From NCBI RefSeq assembly GCF_028826105.1, contig NZ_JAQGPL010000001.1, positions 3,250,501-3,314,500 on the forward strand: a stretch of 64,000 nt of DNA. Direction: 5' to 3'. Each line of letters opens with the position of its first letter. Positions within the stretch are counted from its first letter, which is position 1. Source of the DNA: Paenibacillus humicola. GTDB lineage: Bacteria > Bacillota > Bacilli > Paenibacillales > Paenibacillaceae. The translations under genes were made by a program, and so were the position numbers. This document shows positions 7,503 to 16,104 of this stretch, piece by piece. The notes beneath the pieces are model-generated. The model saw only the letters and a program-made list of their open reading frames with translations, did not search any database and was not told the DNA's origin.

Positions 7503-8663
7503 TTACCATGGCGTCGAATCGTCCTCCTCCCGCTCCCCTGAAAGGCGGCCGGAAGCCTCAGCTTCATCAGAGGCGCGGTCCGCAGCCGCATCGCCTTCAG
7601 GCGAAGATGCCGCGCCAATCCGCTCGATCACGTCGGTCAATTCGGGCGCCTGCAGCAGCTCCACCGGCGACATCGGCTGGTCGAACAAAAACGAATCGCC
7701 TTCGATCAAGGCGACATACCGTCCGTTGTGGCGGGCGAAATGAATCGAGCGTCCGAACTCGGCGAGCGGACCTTTTACCGAAACGCCGCCCAGTTTGAAC
7801 GCCACACTCAAATTCGGCCGATGCTCTACGAGCCGTTCCGCCGCAGCGGCCACCTGCTCCTGCGGCCAGCGCTCCATCAGCTCCCGCTTCTCGCTCGCCG
7901 CCCACGCTTCGAATTGCCCCGCTTCCCGCTCCCGCTCTTCGCCGGCGTAATCCTGCCATTTGTCCTCCATATATTCGTGAACCATCGTGATCATCTGCTC
8001 GCTCATCAGCTCCGGCATCGCTTTCTCGTAGCGGACAAACCGCAGAAAATCCTCGAAATACCGGGCATGCGACGCCTGGTGGATTTTCAGCTCCCATGGC
8101 TCGAGCATGCCGTCCTCCGGCATATGGGGGTATTGGATCGATTTGATATTCCGTGCGCTGATGGCCATTTCGACGTGCGCGATGAGCTGCTTTTCGTCCG
8201 TAATGCGGGCGATCTTCTGCTCGAAGTCGCACTTCAGGATGAACAACAGCGGCTCGTCGGTATGCCGATTCGGCGTCGCTTTGACGACGATCAGGGCGCC
8301 GCCGCGTACGGCCGCCGCTTCCATATAGAGCCGGACGAGCTCGTCGGCAAAGCCGTGAAACGCCTCCTTCGATTCGGACTCCCGCAGCCGCTGCAGCAGG
8401 TTATAATTCGCGTTGCTGGCTAATTCGTAGCCCGGCTCGGCAACGAACCGGCCGATTTTCGTCGGCGCGTTCTCACTGGGAGGATGCCGCTCGGCCTTTC
8501 GCTTACAAATACGCTGAAACTCGCCGTCCAGAAACGATTGCAGCGCGCTCTCCGGGTAATCGTCCCGGTCCAGCGTCTGAAAATGCTTGAACGATTTGGA
8601 CGCGCCATCCTCCCCTTCCGCTTGGATGACAAAAAACGAGACATAATGAACGATAAAATCCAT
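7503..8663 (-). CDS. DUF3900-type conserved protein
   Basis: A 386-residue soluble protein starting MDFIVHYVSFFVIQAEGEDGASKSF. It resembles DUF3900 proteins of Bacillus and Paenibacillus. No catalytic motif is visible. The centre is rich in charged helices (EREREAGQFEAWAASEKRELMERWPQEQ) and the last 30 residues are a disordered acidic Ser/Glu/Asp tail. The general organisation (beta-rich start, long helical middle, mention of self and nucleoid-like YejK proteins) is only suggestive. It has an extended -10 element (TG-C-TATGCT) about 70 bp upstream on the minus strand. Function unknown. Confidence 0.75.
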   Translation of the reverse strand: MDFIVHYVSFFVIQAEGEDGASKSFKHFQTLDRDDYPESALQSFLDGEFQRICKRKAERHPPSENAPTKIGRFVAEPGYELASNANYNLLQRLRESESKEAFHGFADELVRLYMEAAAVRGGALIVVKATPNRHTDEPLLFILKCDFEQKIARITDEKQLIAHVEMAISARNIKSIQYPHMPEDGMLEPWELKIHQASHARYFEDFLRFVRYEKAMPELMSEQMITMVHEYMEDKWQDYAGEEREREAGQFEAWAASEKRELMERWPQEQVAAAAERLVEHRPNLSVAFKLGGVSVKGPLAEFGRSIHFARHNGRYVALIEGDSFLFDQPMSPVELLQAPELTDVIERIGAASSPEGDAAADRASDEAEASGRLSGEREEDDSTPW

Positions 8664-8998
8664 GCCGGCTTCCCCTTTTTCGTTTGACTGTTCAGGCGGC
8701 GCTTTGCGCCGTACAGTTCACTAGCATAGCACACCGTGCGCGGACTTGGCATCTTTCAGCAGGTATCGCTATCCGGAAAAGCCGGTCCGAGCCAAAATAT
8801 AAGTGCTCGTCACACGTGCGAGCCGCAGAGGACTGAAACAGGTATTCGAAAAAAAACAAAGCACCGGCCGCCGCATCCATCAATCGGAGGGCGAGTCCGG
8901 TGCTGCCGTAATACACCTGCTGGAGATCCGTAAGACCGGCCGGCCGGCCGGACATTATTTCGCCGGGCTCGCGTAATACCGGGCTGGCTGACTGGACA
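8664..8998. other. 335-bp intergenic region between helD and the DUF3900 gene
   Basis: It contains the terminator of helD (8848-8904) and the upstream region of the DUF3900 gene, with a short GGCGC-ttt-GCGCC hairpin near 8697-8709 in the likely leader. No gene was recognised. Confidence 0.6.
8848..8904 (-). terminator. Intrinsic terminator downstream of helD
   Basis: On the minus strand an 8-bp stem AGCACCGG/CCGGTGCT (8904-8897 with 8867-8860), with a branched GC-rich loop, is followed by TTTG and a run of eight T residues. It lies about 95 bp past the helD stop. Confidence 0.8.
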
Positions 8999-11083
8999 TC
9001 ATTCCGCCGGGCCCGCAAGCGGCGTCAGCGCGCCGACATGGATCAGCTTCAGCTTATGCAGCGCGCGCGTGCAGCCGACATAGAGCAGCTTTGCATCGTT
9101 CGGGCCGTAACGGTCTTCATCCGCATCGGCGATCAGCACGGCATCGAATTCCAGCCCTTTTGCCAGGTAAACCGGGACGACCGTCAGGCCGCCGCCGTAC
9201 GCGACCTGCTTGCTGCGCACCAGCGCCGCCTCCAGTCCGTCCGCGCTTAGCCGCTCTACGATCCGCTCGCAGGCGGACGCCGTCCGGCCGAGCACGGCAA
9301 TCGTCGAATATGCGTCGGAGGACTGCCACTGCCGCAGCGTATCCGCAATCCGGTCCAGCCGGCCAGTCTCCGACTCCGCCGCTTCGATCTCGACCGGCTC
9401 CCCGCTGCGGAAGACAGGGACGGCGGGCTTCACGCCCTCGCCCATACCGCCGAGCACGCGATTGGCGAAATCGATGATTTCCATCGTCGACCGGTAGCTG
9501 CGGTCAAGCTCGAAAAAGCCGCTTTCTTCGGCTCCGAAGAGCGAGGTCAGCTCCATCCAGCCGTGGATGCCGGCGTAGCCGTGAATGCCCTGCTGCAGGT
9601 CGCCGAGCACCGTCATTGAGGGCTGGCGCTGGCAAAGCTTCAGCGTCTCCAGCTGGAACGGCGAATAATCCTGCGCTTCGTCGATGACGACATGATCGTA
9701 CGCCGGCTGCGCGAGGCCGTACAGCCTAAGCTGGATATACACGAGCGGAGCCAAATCCTCCGGCTGCGCAAGCCCGCGTTTCAGCGCCTTGACCGCAGCT
9801 GCGCGTTCCGCAGCGGTCAGGCCCGGCGCCGTTTCTTCGCCGCCGAGCAGCGCAGCGTAAAGCCCGGAAGCGGTGAAGGAAGGGATTTTCTTGCAGTAGG
9901 CGTTCAGCCTTGCCGACGCTTTCGTCTTCAGCTTCCGGTCGGTCAGTCGGCGCGTCTTCCACTCGGACTCGAACCATCGTTTGATCCGGCTGACGAGGCG
10001 CTCGCGCCTTTTCATCAGCGGCTCTCCCCGGTCGTCAACCGCCAGCCAGTCCGCGATCGTCTCCGGCTGCAGCTTCATGCCGTCTATCGGCTCGAAAGGC
10101 TGTTCCGGCAGAAGAGAGGCCTCGATCTCGGCAAGCTTCCGGTCGACGGCCTGCTTAAAGCGGAGGCTGCCCTTCACCCGGCCCGGCGACCGTTCCATTT
10201 CCTCCCGCGTCCGCGGCCGTTCGAACCAGTACGCCAGCGCGTCCCGTTCCTCGTCAAGCCGAACCTCCTTGCCAAGCGCTTCGACCGCCCAATCCGCATA
10301 CGTCGTCTGCACGATGTCGCCGACGCCCAGCTCCGGCAGCACGCCGGAAATATAATCGAGAAACATCCGGTTCGGCGCAAAAATGATCATGCGGTCCGCC
10401 CGGATGCGGCCGGCATATTGATACAGCAAAAAGGCGAGCCGGTGGAGCGCGACGGTCGTTTTGCCGCTTCCGGCCACCCCCTGGATGAAGACCGCTTTAT
10501 TTTTGTCGGTGCGGATGATTCGGTCCTGCTCCTGCTGAATTGTCGACACGATGTCCCGAAGCTTGTTGTCCTTGCTTTCCCCAAGCCGGTAGAGCAGAAA
10601 CTCGTCGGTTACCGCCTCGTCCTCCTGGCCGCGTACATAGCTGTCCACGACCCGCTCGAGCTTGCTTTGGCGGACCATCAGATTGCGCTTTAAGTGAATC
10701 TGCCCGCCGATTTCGCCTTCCGGCGACTCGTACGTTACGGGCGTCTCGCCGCCGCTGAACGCGTAGAACAGGCTCGCTACCGGCGCCCGCCAGTCGATGA
10801 CGAGCAGACTGCCGTTCTCCCCGTCCGCGACGCCAGCCTTGCCGATATACAGCGGCTTCGGAGCGTCATGCCGGTCCTCCTGAAAATCGATTCGGCCGAA
10901 ATAAGGCTCCCGCTCCGCCACCTCGAGGCGCTGCTTGCGCTGCTCACGCTGCAGATCGAGCATCTGCTCGGTAAAATCGTCGCCGGTGTACCGGGGGCCG
11001 ATCGCGCTCAGCTGGCTGCGGATGCGGCGCAGCACGTCGCCGACGCGTTCCGCTTCTTCCTGAAAGGCACTTTGAGCATTCAT
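8999..11083 (-). CDS. helD: RNA polymerase recycling motor ATPase HelD
   Basis: A 694-residue UvrD/Rep-like SF1 ATPase of the HelD family. These proteins insert into stalled RNA polymerase and eject nucleic acid; relatives in actinobacteria (HelR) contribute to rifamycin tolerance. The N-terminal coiled-coil arm is at about residues 1-80. Walker A GVAGSGKTT follows QDRIIRTDKNKAVFIQ, then VVIDEAQDYSPFQLE (motif II), GDLQQGI (motif III), and LAKGLEFDAVLIADADEDRY plus YVGCTRALHKL (motifs V and VI). ATG 11083 has an AGGGAGG site at 9 bases. It has its own promoter, partly inside the 3' end of the upstream exporter gene, and a leader with terminator and antiterminator structures. Confidence 0.95.
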   Translation of the reverse strand: MNAQSAFQEEAERVGDVLRRIRSQLSAIGPRYTGDDFTEQMLDLQREQRKQRLEVAEREPYFGRIDFQEDRHDAPKPLYIGKAGVADGENGSLLVIDWRAPVASLFYAFSGGETPVTYESPEGEIGGQIHLKRNLMVRQSKLERVVDSYVRGQEDEAVTDEFLLYRLGESKDNKLRDIVSTIQQEQDRIIRTDKNKAVFIQGVAGSGKTTVALHRLAFLLYQYAGRIRADRMIIFAPNRMFLDYISGVLPELGVGDIVQTTYADWAVEALGKEVRLDEERDALAYWFERPRTREEMERSPGRVKGSLRFKQAVDRKLAEIEASLLPEQPFEPIDGMKLQPETIADWLAVDDRGEPLMKRRERLVSRIKRWFESEWKTRRLTDRKLKTKASARLNAYCKKIPSFTASGLYAALLGGEETAPGLTAAERAAAVKALKRGLAQPEDLAPLVYIQLRLYGLAQPAYDHVVIDEAQDYSPFQLETLKLCQRQPSMTVLGDLQQGIHGYAGIHGWMELTSLFGAEESGFFELDRSYRSTMEIIDFANRVLGGMGEGVKPAVPVFRSGEPVEIEAAESETGRLDRIADTLRQWQSSDAYSTIAVLGRTASACERIVERLSADGLEAALVRSKQVAYGGGLTVVPVYLAKGLEFDAVLIADADEDRYGPNDAKLLYVGCTRALHKLKLIHVGALTPLAGPAE

Positions 11084-11217
11084 GTGTCAGTTACCTCCCT
11101 CTAAGACCTCCGACGCATAACGTCTCGGGCTTTCTTCGCACCTGTCCCGGTAACAGCAAAGAAAGCCGCATTCGCATGCGGCCCGGTCGGATGATGAAAC
11201 TGTGTCAATTCGCGCGA
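11084..11217 (-). promoter_or_regulatory. helD leader: candidate transcription attenuator
   Basis: Read on the minus strand, the leader holds a terminator stem GCCGCAT/ATGCGGC (11182-11176 with 11171-11165) followed by TTTCTTTG. Its right arm plus the T-tract (11167-11156) can instead pair over 12 bp, with one G-U pair, with 11139-11128. The two helices share 11167-11165 and the whole T-tract, so they exclude each other. The ligand or trigger is unknown; a ribosome-, polymerase- or protein-sensed switch are all possible. The hairpin would also serve to end the upstream exporter transcript. Confidence 0.6.
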
Positions 11218-11223
11218 GAAATA

Positions 11224-11253
11224 ACTTTACCACAATCCCTCGGCAGATGTCAA
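11224..11253 (-). promoter_or_regulatory. Promoter of helD
   Basis: On the minus strand a perfect -35 TTGACA (11253-11248) and a -10 TAAAGT (11229-11224) are separated by 18 bp. The -35 box overlaps the stop codon of the upstream exporter gene, so helD can be expressed independently of it. Confidence 0.65.
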
Positions 11254-12821
11254 TCCATGCCAATGGTGGGCCGGATGTCCGCATTCGGCGTACCTTTTGA
11301 CGGCTTATCGTCCCCTGCCTGATGCTTCGGCATCAGAACGGAGCCGACGAGTGTCAGCAGCGCCAGTGCAAACACTGCCCAGTAAACGCTGTGGAGCGAT
11401 ACGGTGAGCCCCGCTTTGAGCACCGTCTGCTCGGCCGCGGGCAATTGGCCCGTCCCCGAGCCGCTCAGCAGCTGGTTGATCGAATCGATCGACAGCGAGC
11501 TGCTTATCGAACGGTCTTCACCCGCCAAATACGCGCTGAACCTGGTGTTCAGCACGCCGCCGAGCACCGCCGCGCCGACCGTGCTGCCGAGCAGTCGCAT
11601 GAACATGTTGGAGGCGGTCGCTACGCCGCGCATTTGAAACGACACGCTGTTCTGGATGGAGATCATGAACGAGGCGCTCGTCAGGCCCATGCCGATGCCG
11701 GTCAGGAAGGACCCCGCGCCGGCCCACACCGCGCCTTTCGACGGGTCGAGTGTAATGAAAAACAGCGAACCGATAAAAGCGGCAATCCCTCCCATGATGA
11801 CCGTCGGCTTCATGCCGACCTTCAAAATGAGGTGACTGGCGGCAAGCGCGGCGATCGGCCATCCGACCGTCATGACGGTCAAGGTAAACCCGGCGACGAA
11901 GGCGGAATCGCCCATGACGCCCTGTATGTAGGTCGGAAGAAAGCTCGTGAGGCCGATCACGAGCGCGCCCGACGTAAACGTCGCCGCGTTGGCCGACGAG
12001 ATCAGCCTGCTTTTCCAAATGCCGAGCGGCATCATGGGCTCCTGCGCCCTGCGCTCCTGCAAGAAAAACAAGACCGTCCCCGCAATAAAAACGAGCAGCA
12101 GCGCGATGATCTGCGGCGATGTCCAGCTCCACTCCACCCCGCCCTGAATCAGGACGATCATTAGTGCCGAAATGGAAACGAAAAACAGCGCGGAGCCCGT
12201 GTAGTCGATCGCGCGCTTCTGTTTGTCGATGCCCTCGTGCAGAAACATCAGGACGCCGGCGACCGAGAATATGCCAAGCGGAATATTCATCCAGAAAATA
12301 TACGACCAGTGCGCATACTGCACGATAAAGCCGCCGACCAGCGGACCGAGAACCGACGAAATGCCGAAAACGCTGGAGAAGTAGCCTTGAATTTTGGCCC
12401 GTTCTTTCATCGAGTACATATCCCCGATGATCGTCATCGCAATCGGCTGGATCGAGCCCGCGCCGAGGCCCTGGATCAGCCGGAATACGATAAGCATGAC
12501 CATCGACTTCGCGAGTCCGCACAGCAGCGAACCGGCCAGAAACACGACGACGCCGAAAACGAACACCGGCTTGCGGCCGAACAGGTCGGCCAGCTTCCCG
12601 TAGATCGGGATCGTGACGGCCTGCATCAGCGTGAACGCGGAAAATACCCAGGTGTACAGGGAAAATCCGCCAAGCTCGCCCACAATGCTCGGCATCGCGG
12701 TCGAAATGATCGTCACCTCGATCGCGGACATGAACATGGACAGCACCAGGGCGGCCAGAACGAGCGGGCGGCGCGTCTTTTTCTCCGCCTGCCCGGGCCT
12801 CGGGATTGCCAGTTGATTCAT
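11250..12821 (-). CDS. MFS multidrug exporter, DHA2 (EmrB/QacA) type
   Basis: A 523-residue integral membrane drug/proton antiporter with about 14 hydrophobic segments, as in QacA/EmrB. Motif A is GKLADLFGRKPVFVFG, motif B/C region RLIQGLGAGSIQPIAMTIIGD and GPLVGGFIVQYAHWSYIFWMN are as in the DHA2 family; MSAIEVTIISTAMPSI in TM1 carries the typical acidic residue. The start is ambiguous: ATG 12821 has GGAGG only two bases upstream, and GTG 12830 would add three residues. A promoter-like TATGAT followed directly by a strong terminator lies just upstream, which suggests attenuation control. Substrates cannot be predicted. Confidence 0.93.
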   Translation of the reverse strand: MNQLAIPRPGQAEKKTRRPLVLAALVLSMFMSAIEVTIISTAMPSIVGELGGFSLYTWVFSAFTLMQAVTIPIYGKLADLFGRKPVFVFGVVVFLAGSLLCGLAKSMVMLIVFRLIQGLGAGSIQPIAMTIIGDMYSMKERAKIQGYFSSVFGISSVLGPLVGGFIVQYAHWSYIFWMNIPLGIFSVAGVLMFLHEGIDKQKRAIDYTGSALFFVSISALMIVLIQGGVEWSWTSPQIIALLLVFIAGTVLFFLQERRAQEPMMPLGIWKSRLISSANAATFTSGALVIGLTSFLPTYIQGVMGDSAFVAGFTLTVMTVGWPIAALAASHLILKVGMKPTVIMGGIAAFIGSLFFITLDPSKGAVWAGAGSFLTGIGMGLTSASFMISIQNSVSFQMRGVATASNMFMRLLGSTVGAAVLGGVLNTRFSAYLAGEDRSISSSLSIDSINQLLSGSGTGQLPAAEQTVLKAGLTVSLHSVYWAVFALALLTLVGSVLMPKHQAGDDKPSKGTPNADIRPTIGMD

Positions 12822-12878
12822 TTCCTCCACATCCTGTCTTCGAACGCTTTTATCGGGATCGAACGTCCTTATTTTCGT

Positions 12879-12921
12879 AAAAAAAAGAGCACCGCCGATC
12901 CGATCCGTGCGGGCGATGCTC
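12879..12921 (-). terminator. Strong intrinsic terminator in front of the MFS exporter (attenuator or end of DUF1294 transcript)
   Basis: On the minus strand a 10-bp stem GAGCATCGCC/GGCGGTGCTC (one G-U) with a 15-nt loop is followed by eight T residues. It lies 58 bp before the MFS start and about 137 bp past the DUF1294 stop. A candidate -10 TATGAT (12938-12933) just upstream would place the transcript start only a few bases before the hairpin. No alternative antiterminator pairing was found. Confidence 0.75.
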
Positions 12922-12932
12922 CAGCCAACCTA

Positions 12933-12938
12933 ATCATA
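12933..12938 (-). promoter_or_regulatory. Extended -10 element upstream of the MFS gene
   Basis: TG-C-TATGAT on the minus strand resembles an extended -10 promoter; no good -35 is seen at 17 bp. Confidence 0.4.
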
Positions 12939-13057
12939 GCACCTTTAAAAGCATTCGTGTAGGAAAAGATTGATTTCGTTTCTAAAAAATGGAACGTTGT
13001 TCATACCGGCTTTTTGGCCGGTACATCCCCCGGATTCCGTGGGCGGCGTCAAAGAGA

Positions 13058-13333
13058 TTAGTTCAAAACCATCAGCAGAACATAAATCGCCGCAGCATGG
13101 ACGACGAACATGAGCGGGAGCCCGATGGCGAACGAAGCGTGCTTCGTCTTGTGACGGAACAGCCGCATCGCCGCCATAGCGCCGAGCGCGCCGCCCGCCG
13201 CGCCGAAGCCGAGCAAACGGCGCTCCGGGATCCGCCGCTTGCTGTCGCCGCGCCTCGCCCGGGCTTTATCGACGCCCATCAGCACAAACGCGGCGGCGTT
13301 GATCGCGATGAAATAAAGAATGGCGGCAAGCAT
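13058..13333 (-). CDS. DUF1294 small membrane protein
   Basis: A 91-residue membrane protein with three hydrophobic helices (ILYFIAINAAAFVLMGVDKARA; LLGFGAAGGALGAMAAMRLF; FAIGLPLMFVVHAAAIYVLLMVL) and the DUF1294 motifs MGVDKARARR, RIPE and RHKTKHASF. The start at ATG 13333 is chosen for GGAGG eight bases upstream; an in-frame GTG three codons earlier overlaps that site. The function of the family is unknown. Confidence 0.88.
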   Translation of the reverse strand: MLAAILYFIAINAAAFVLMGVDKARARRGDSKRRIPERRLLGFGAAGGALGAMAAMRLFRHKTKHASFAIGLPLMFVVHAAAIYVLLMVLN

Positions 13334-13402
13334 GGCGGGCACCTCCGGTCATGGATTCGGATCGGTTGATTAACGGATGCCGACGAAGCGGCGGAGGACG
13401 AT

Positions 13403-15919
13403 TCACGTCCGCGGCTTGGCCCGGCTGGTCGGAGCCGCCTCAAGCGGATTGTCCGGCCAGTAATGCTTCGGGTAACGGCCCTTCAAATCCTTTTTCACGT
13501 CAAAATAGGCGTGCTGCCAAAAGCTGGCCAAATCGCTCGTCACCTGCACCGGACGATGCGCGGGCGACAGCAGGTGCAGCGTGACGGGCAGCTTGCCGCC
13601 GGCGATGCGCGGCGTTTCGCGCCAGCCGAACAGCTCCTGCAGCCGGACGGCAAGCGCCGGCGCGGCCGGGTCGCTATAATCGAGCGGAATGCGCGAGCCG
13701 CTCGGCACGGTAAGATGCGTCGGCACTTCGCGGCCGAGCTGCTGCAGCTCGGCCCAGCCGAGCTTCGACTCCAGGATGGCCGCCATGTTCAGCCTGGCCA
13801 GATCGCTGCGGCTGCGCATGCCGCCGATATAAGGCGCAAGCCAGTCCTGCAGCGTGGCGGCGAGTCCGGCTTCCGACACGTCCGGCCAGGACGGGTTGTG
13901 CGCGCGCATCAGCTCGATGCGCGCCTGCAGCTGCCGCGCCTGCTTCGTCCACGGCAGCAGGCCGAGCCCCTGCGCGGCGATGCCGCTCAGCAGCGCCTGC
14001 GCGACCTGCGCAGGGTCCGGGTTCTCGAGCGGCCCCTCCTTCAGCGTCAGCGCCCCGAGCCGGACGCGCCTGCGCGCCCGGACGGACTCGGACGACCGGT
14101 CCCACCGGACCTCCGTTTCCGTCTCGAGCTGGCCGGCGAACGTCTCCTCGAGCTCCGCCTGCGTTACCGGCGCGGCCAGCAGGATCCGGCTGTCCGTACC
14201 GGCGTCCTCCAGCTCCGCGGCTGCCAGGTACGCCGCGCCGGAGAGCGGCTGCAGCTCCGGCAGGACGGCGCCGCGCCCGTTCCGCAGCAGAAAGCGGCCG
14301 TCGCCGCGGCGCTGGGCGATCCGGTCCGGGTAAGCAAGCGCGGCCAGCCGTCCGGCGGCGGCGCTTCCGCCCGCCGCCTGCCGGTCTTCGCCGCGCGCGG
14401 CGGACGGCGGCCGGATGCCGGCCGCACGCATCCATTCCCGCGCTTCCGCCGCGATCCGCCGGCGCTCCGCCTCATCCTGCGCCGGCCATTCGCCGCGGCC
14501 GCGCAGCGCTTCGAGCCGCAGCCGGATATCGGCGCTTCGGCTGCCGCGCAGCGGATCTCTGCCGGCGAGCAGCGCCGCCAGCTCGCACGCTTCGGCGCCG
14601 AAGCCGAGCTTGCCGGCTTCGATGACCATATGCGCGAGACGCGGGTGCATGCCGAGCGCGGCGATCGCTCTGCCGTGCGCCGTTGGCCTGCCCTCGCCGT
14701 CCAGCGCGCCGAGCGCTTGAAGAAGCCGGCCCGCCTGCGCATAAGCCGCCGCAGGCGGCGGATCGAGCCATACCAATTCGGCCGGATCGGATACGCCCCA
14801 GCACGCCAGCTCCAGCGCAAGCGGCGCCAAATCGGAGCCGAGCATCTCCGGCTTGCTCTGCGGACGCAGCCGGCGGTGTTCCTCCTCCGTCCAGAGCCGG
14901 TAGCAGAAGCCGGGCGCCTCCCGGCCTGCCCGGCCTCGCCGCTGGTCGGCGGAAGCGGCCGACACCGGCACCGTTTCCAGACGGGACATCCCCGTCCGCG
15001 GGGAGAAGCGCGGCACGCGGCTTAAGCCCGCGTCGACGACGACCCGCACGCCCCGCACCGTCAGGCTCGATTCCGCAATCGACGTCGCCAGGACGATTTT
15101 GCGTTCGCCGGGCGCCGCCGGTGCGACCGCCCGGTCCTGCTCGTCCTGCGGCAGGCTGCCGTAGAGCGGGACGATACGTACGCCGCCGCCGAGACCGGCG
15201 GCGGCGAGCAGCCGCTCCGTCCGCCGGATTTCCGGCGCGCCCGGAAGAAACACGAGCGCGTCGCCCTCGTGGCGGCGGATCGCTTCGGCCGCCGCCTGCG
15301 CGGCGGCCTCCTCGATGCGCCCGGACGGCCGCCCCGCCGCGTAATGCGTTTCGACCGGGTACGCGCGGCCTTCGCTGACGACGACCGGCGCGTCACCGAG
15401 CAGCCCCGCAACGGGCTTCGCCTCCAGCGTCGCCGACATGACGAGCAGCCGCAGATCGTCCCGCAGCAGCGCCTGGGCCTGCAGGCAAAGCGCCAGCCCG
15501 AGATCCGAGTGCAGATGACGCTCGTGAAATTCGTCGAAAATGACGGCCCCGACGCCTTCGAGCGCCGGGTCCTGCTGCAGCATTCGCGTCAGCACGCCTT
15601 CCGTTATGACCTCGATGCGCGTCGTCGGCCCGACCTTCGTGTCCAGCCGCACGCGGTAGCCGATCGTCTCGCCCGGACGTTCACCGAGCAGGGAGGCCAT
15701 ATAACCGGCCGCCGCGCGCGCAGCAAGGCGCCGCGGCTCCAGCATGAGCACGCGCCGCCCTTCAAGCCAAGGCTCCTTCAGCAGCGCGATCGGCACGCGG
15801 GTCGTCTTGCCCGCGCCGGGCGCCGCGACAAGCACCGCGCTCGTCCGCTGCGACAAATGGGCCAGCAGCTCCGGCAGCGCCTCGTCGATCGGCAAACGTT
15901 CCTTCATCAGCGAATTCAT
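13403..15919 (-). CDS. hrpB: ATP-dependent RNA helicase HrpB
   Basis: An 838-residue DEAH/RHA-type SF2 helicase. Walker A is [11 protein letters not shown], the DExH box [11 protein letters not shown], motif III VMSATLE, motif [15 protein letters not shown] and motif [12 protein letters not shown] helicase-associated winged-helix/ratchet region follows, then the HrpB-specific C-terminal domain ([26 protein letters not shown] ... [11 protein letters not shown] ... [19 protein letters not shown]). The start is uncertain: ATG 15919, 15940 and 15973 are in frame; a TATAAT at 15990-15985 disfavours 15973. HrpB is well known in Proteobacteria; its RNA substrate is unclear. It is divergent from gluQ. 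Confidence 0.92.
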   Translation of the reverse strand: MNSLMKERLPIDEALPELLAHLSQRTSAVLVAAPGAGKTTRVPIALLKEPWLEGRRVLMLEPRRLAARAAAGYMASLLGERPGETIGYRVRLDTKVGPTTRIEVITEGVLTRMLQQDPALEGVGAVIFDEFHERHLHSDLGLALCLQAQALLRDDLRLLVMSATLEAKPVAGLLGDAPVVVSEGRAYPVETHYAAGRPSGRIEEAAAQAAAEAIRRHEGDALVFLPGAPEIRRTERLLAAAGLGGGVRIVPLYGSLPQDEQDRAVAPAAPGERKIVLATSIAESSLTVRGVRVVVDAGLSRVPRFSPRTGMSRLETVPVSAASADQRRGRAGREAPGFCYRLWTEEEHRRLRPQSKPEMLGSDLAPLALELACWGVSDPAELVWLDPPPAAAYAQAGRLLQALGALDGEGRPTAHGRAIAALGMHPRLAHMVIEAGKLGFGAEACELAALLAGRDPLRGSRSADIRLRLEALRGRGEWPAQDEAERRRIAAEAREWMRAAGIRPPSAARGEDRQAAGGSAAAGRLAALAYPDRIAQRRGDGRFLLRNGRGAVLPELQPLSGAAYLAAAELEDAGTDSRILLAAPVTQAELEETFAGQLETETEVRWDRSSESVRARRRVRLGALTLKEGPLENPDPAQVAQALLSGIAAQGLGLLPWTKQARQLQARIELMRAHNPSWPDVSEAGLAATLQDWLAPYIGGMRSRSDLARLNMAAILESKLGWAELQQLGREVPTHLTVPSGSRIPLDYSDPAAPALAVRLQELFGWRETPRIAGGKLPVTLHLLSPAHRPVQVTSDLASFWQHAYFDVKKDLKGRYPKHYWPDNPLEAAPTSRAKPRT

Positions 15920-15984
15920 ACCTTTCTTTTCATGCTTCATCGTGCAGGACCCGCTCCGATGATCCCGATCCATTGATCGATCCT

Positions 15985-15990
15985 ATTATA
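15985..15990 (-). promoter_or_regulatory. -10 element of hrpB
   Basis: Perfect TATAAT on the minus strand, 66 bp upstream of the preferred hrpB start; the -35 region is poor. Confidence 0.45.
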
Positions 15991-16104
15991 GTAGGTTTCG
16001 CTCCCGAAAAGATAGCGTCCGGCTCGAAAACCGCCGCTTTGGACGAGATTGCACCTCCTCGGCCGCGCATGATACGATTACGCCTAAAGGAGATGATTGC
16101 CATC

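Noticed and set aside
13004..13023. TACCGGC-TTTTTG-GCCGGTA hairpin as DUF1294 terminator.
   Set aside because: The minus-strand T-run is about 15 bases beyond the stem, too far for an intrinsic terminator.
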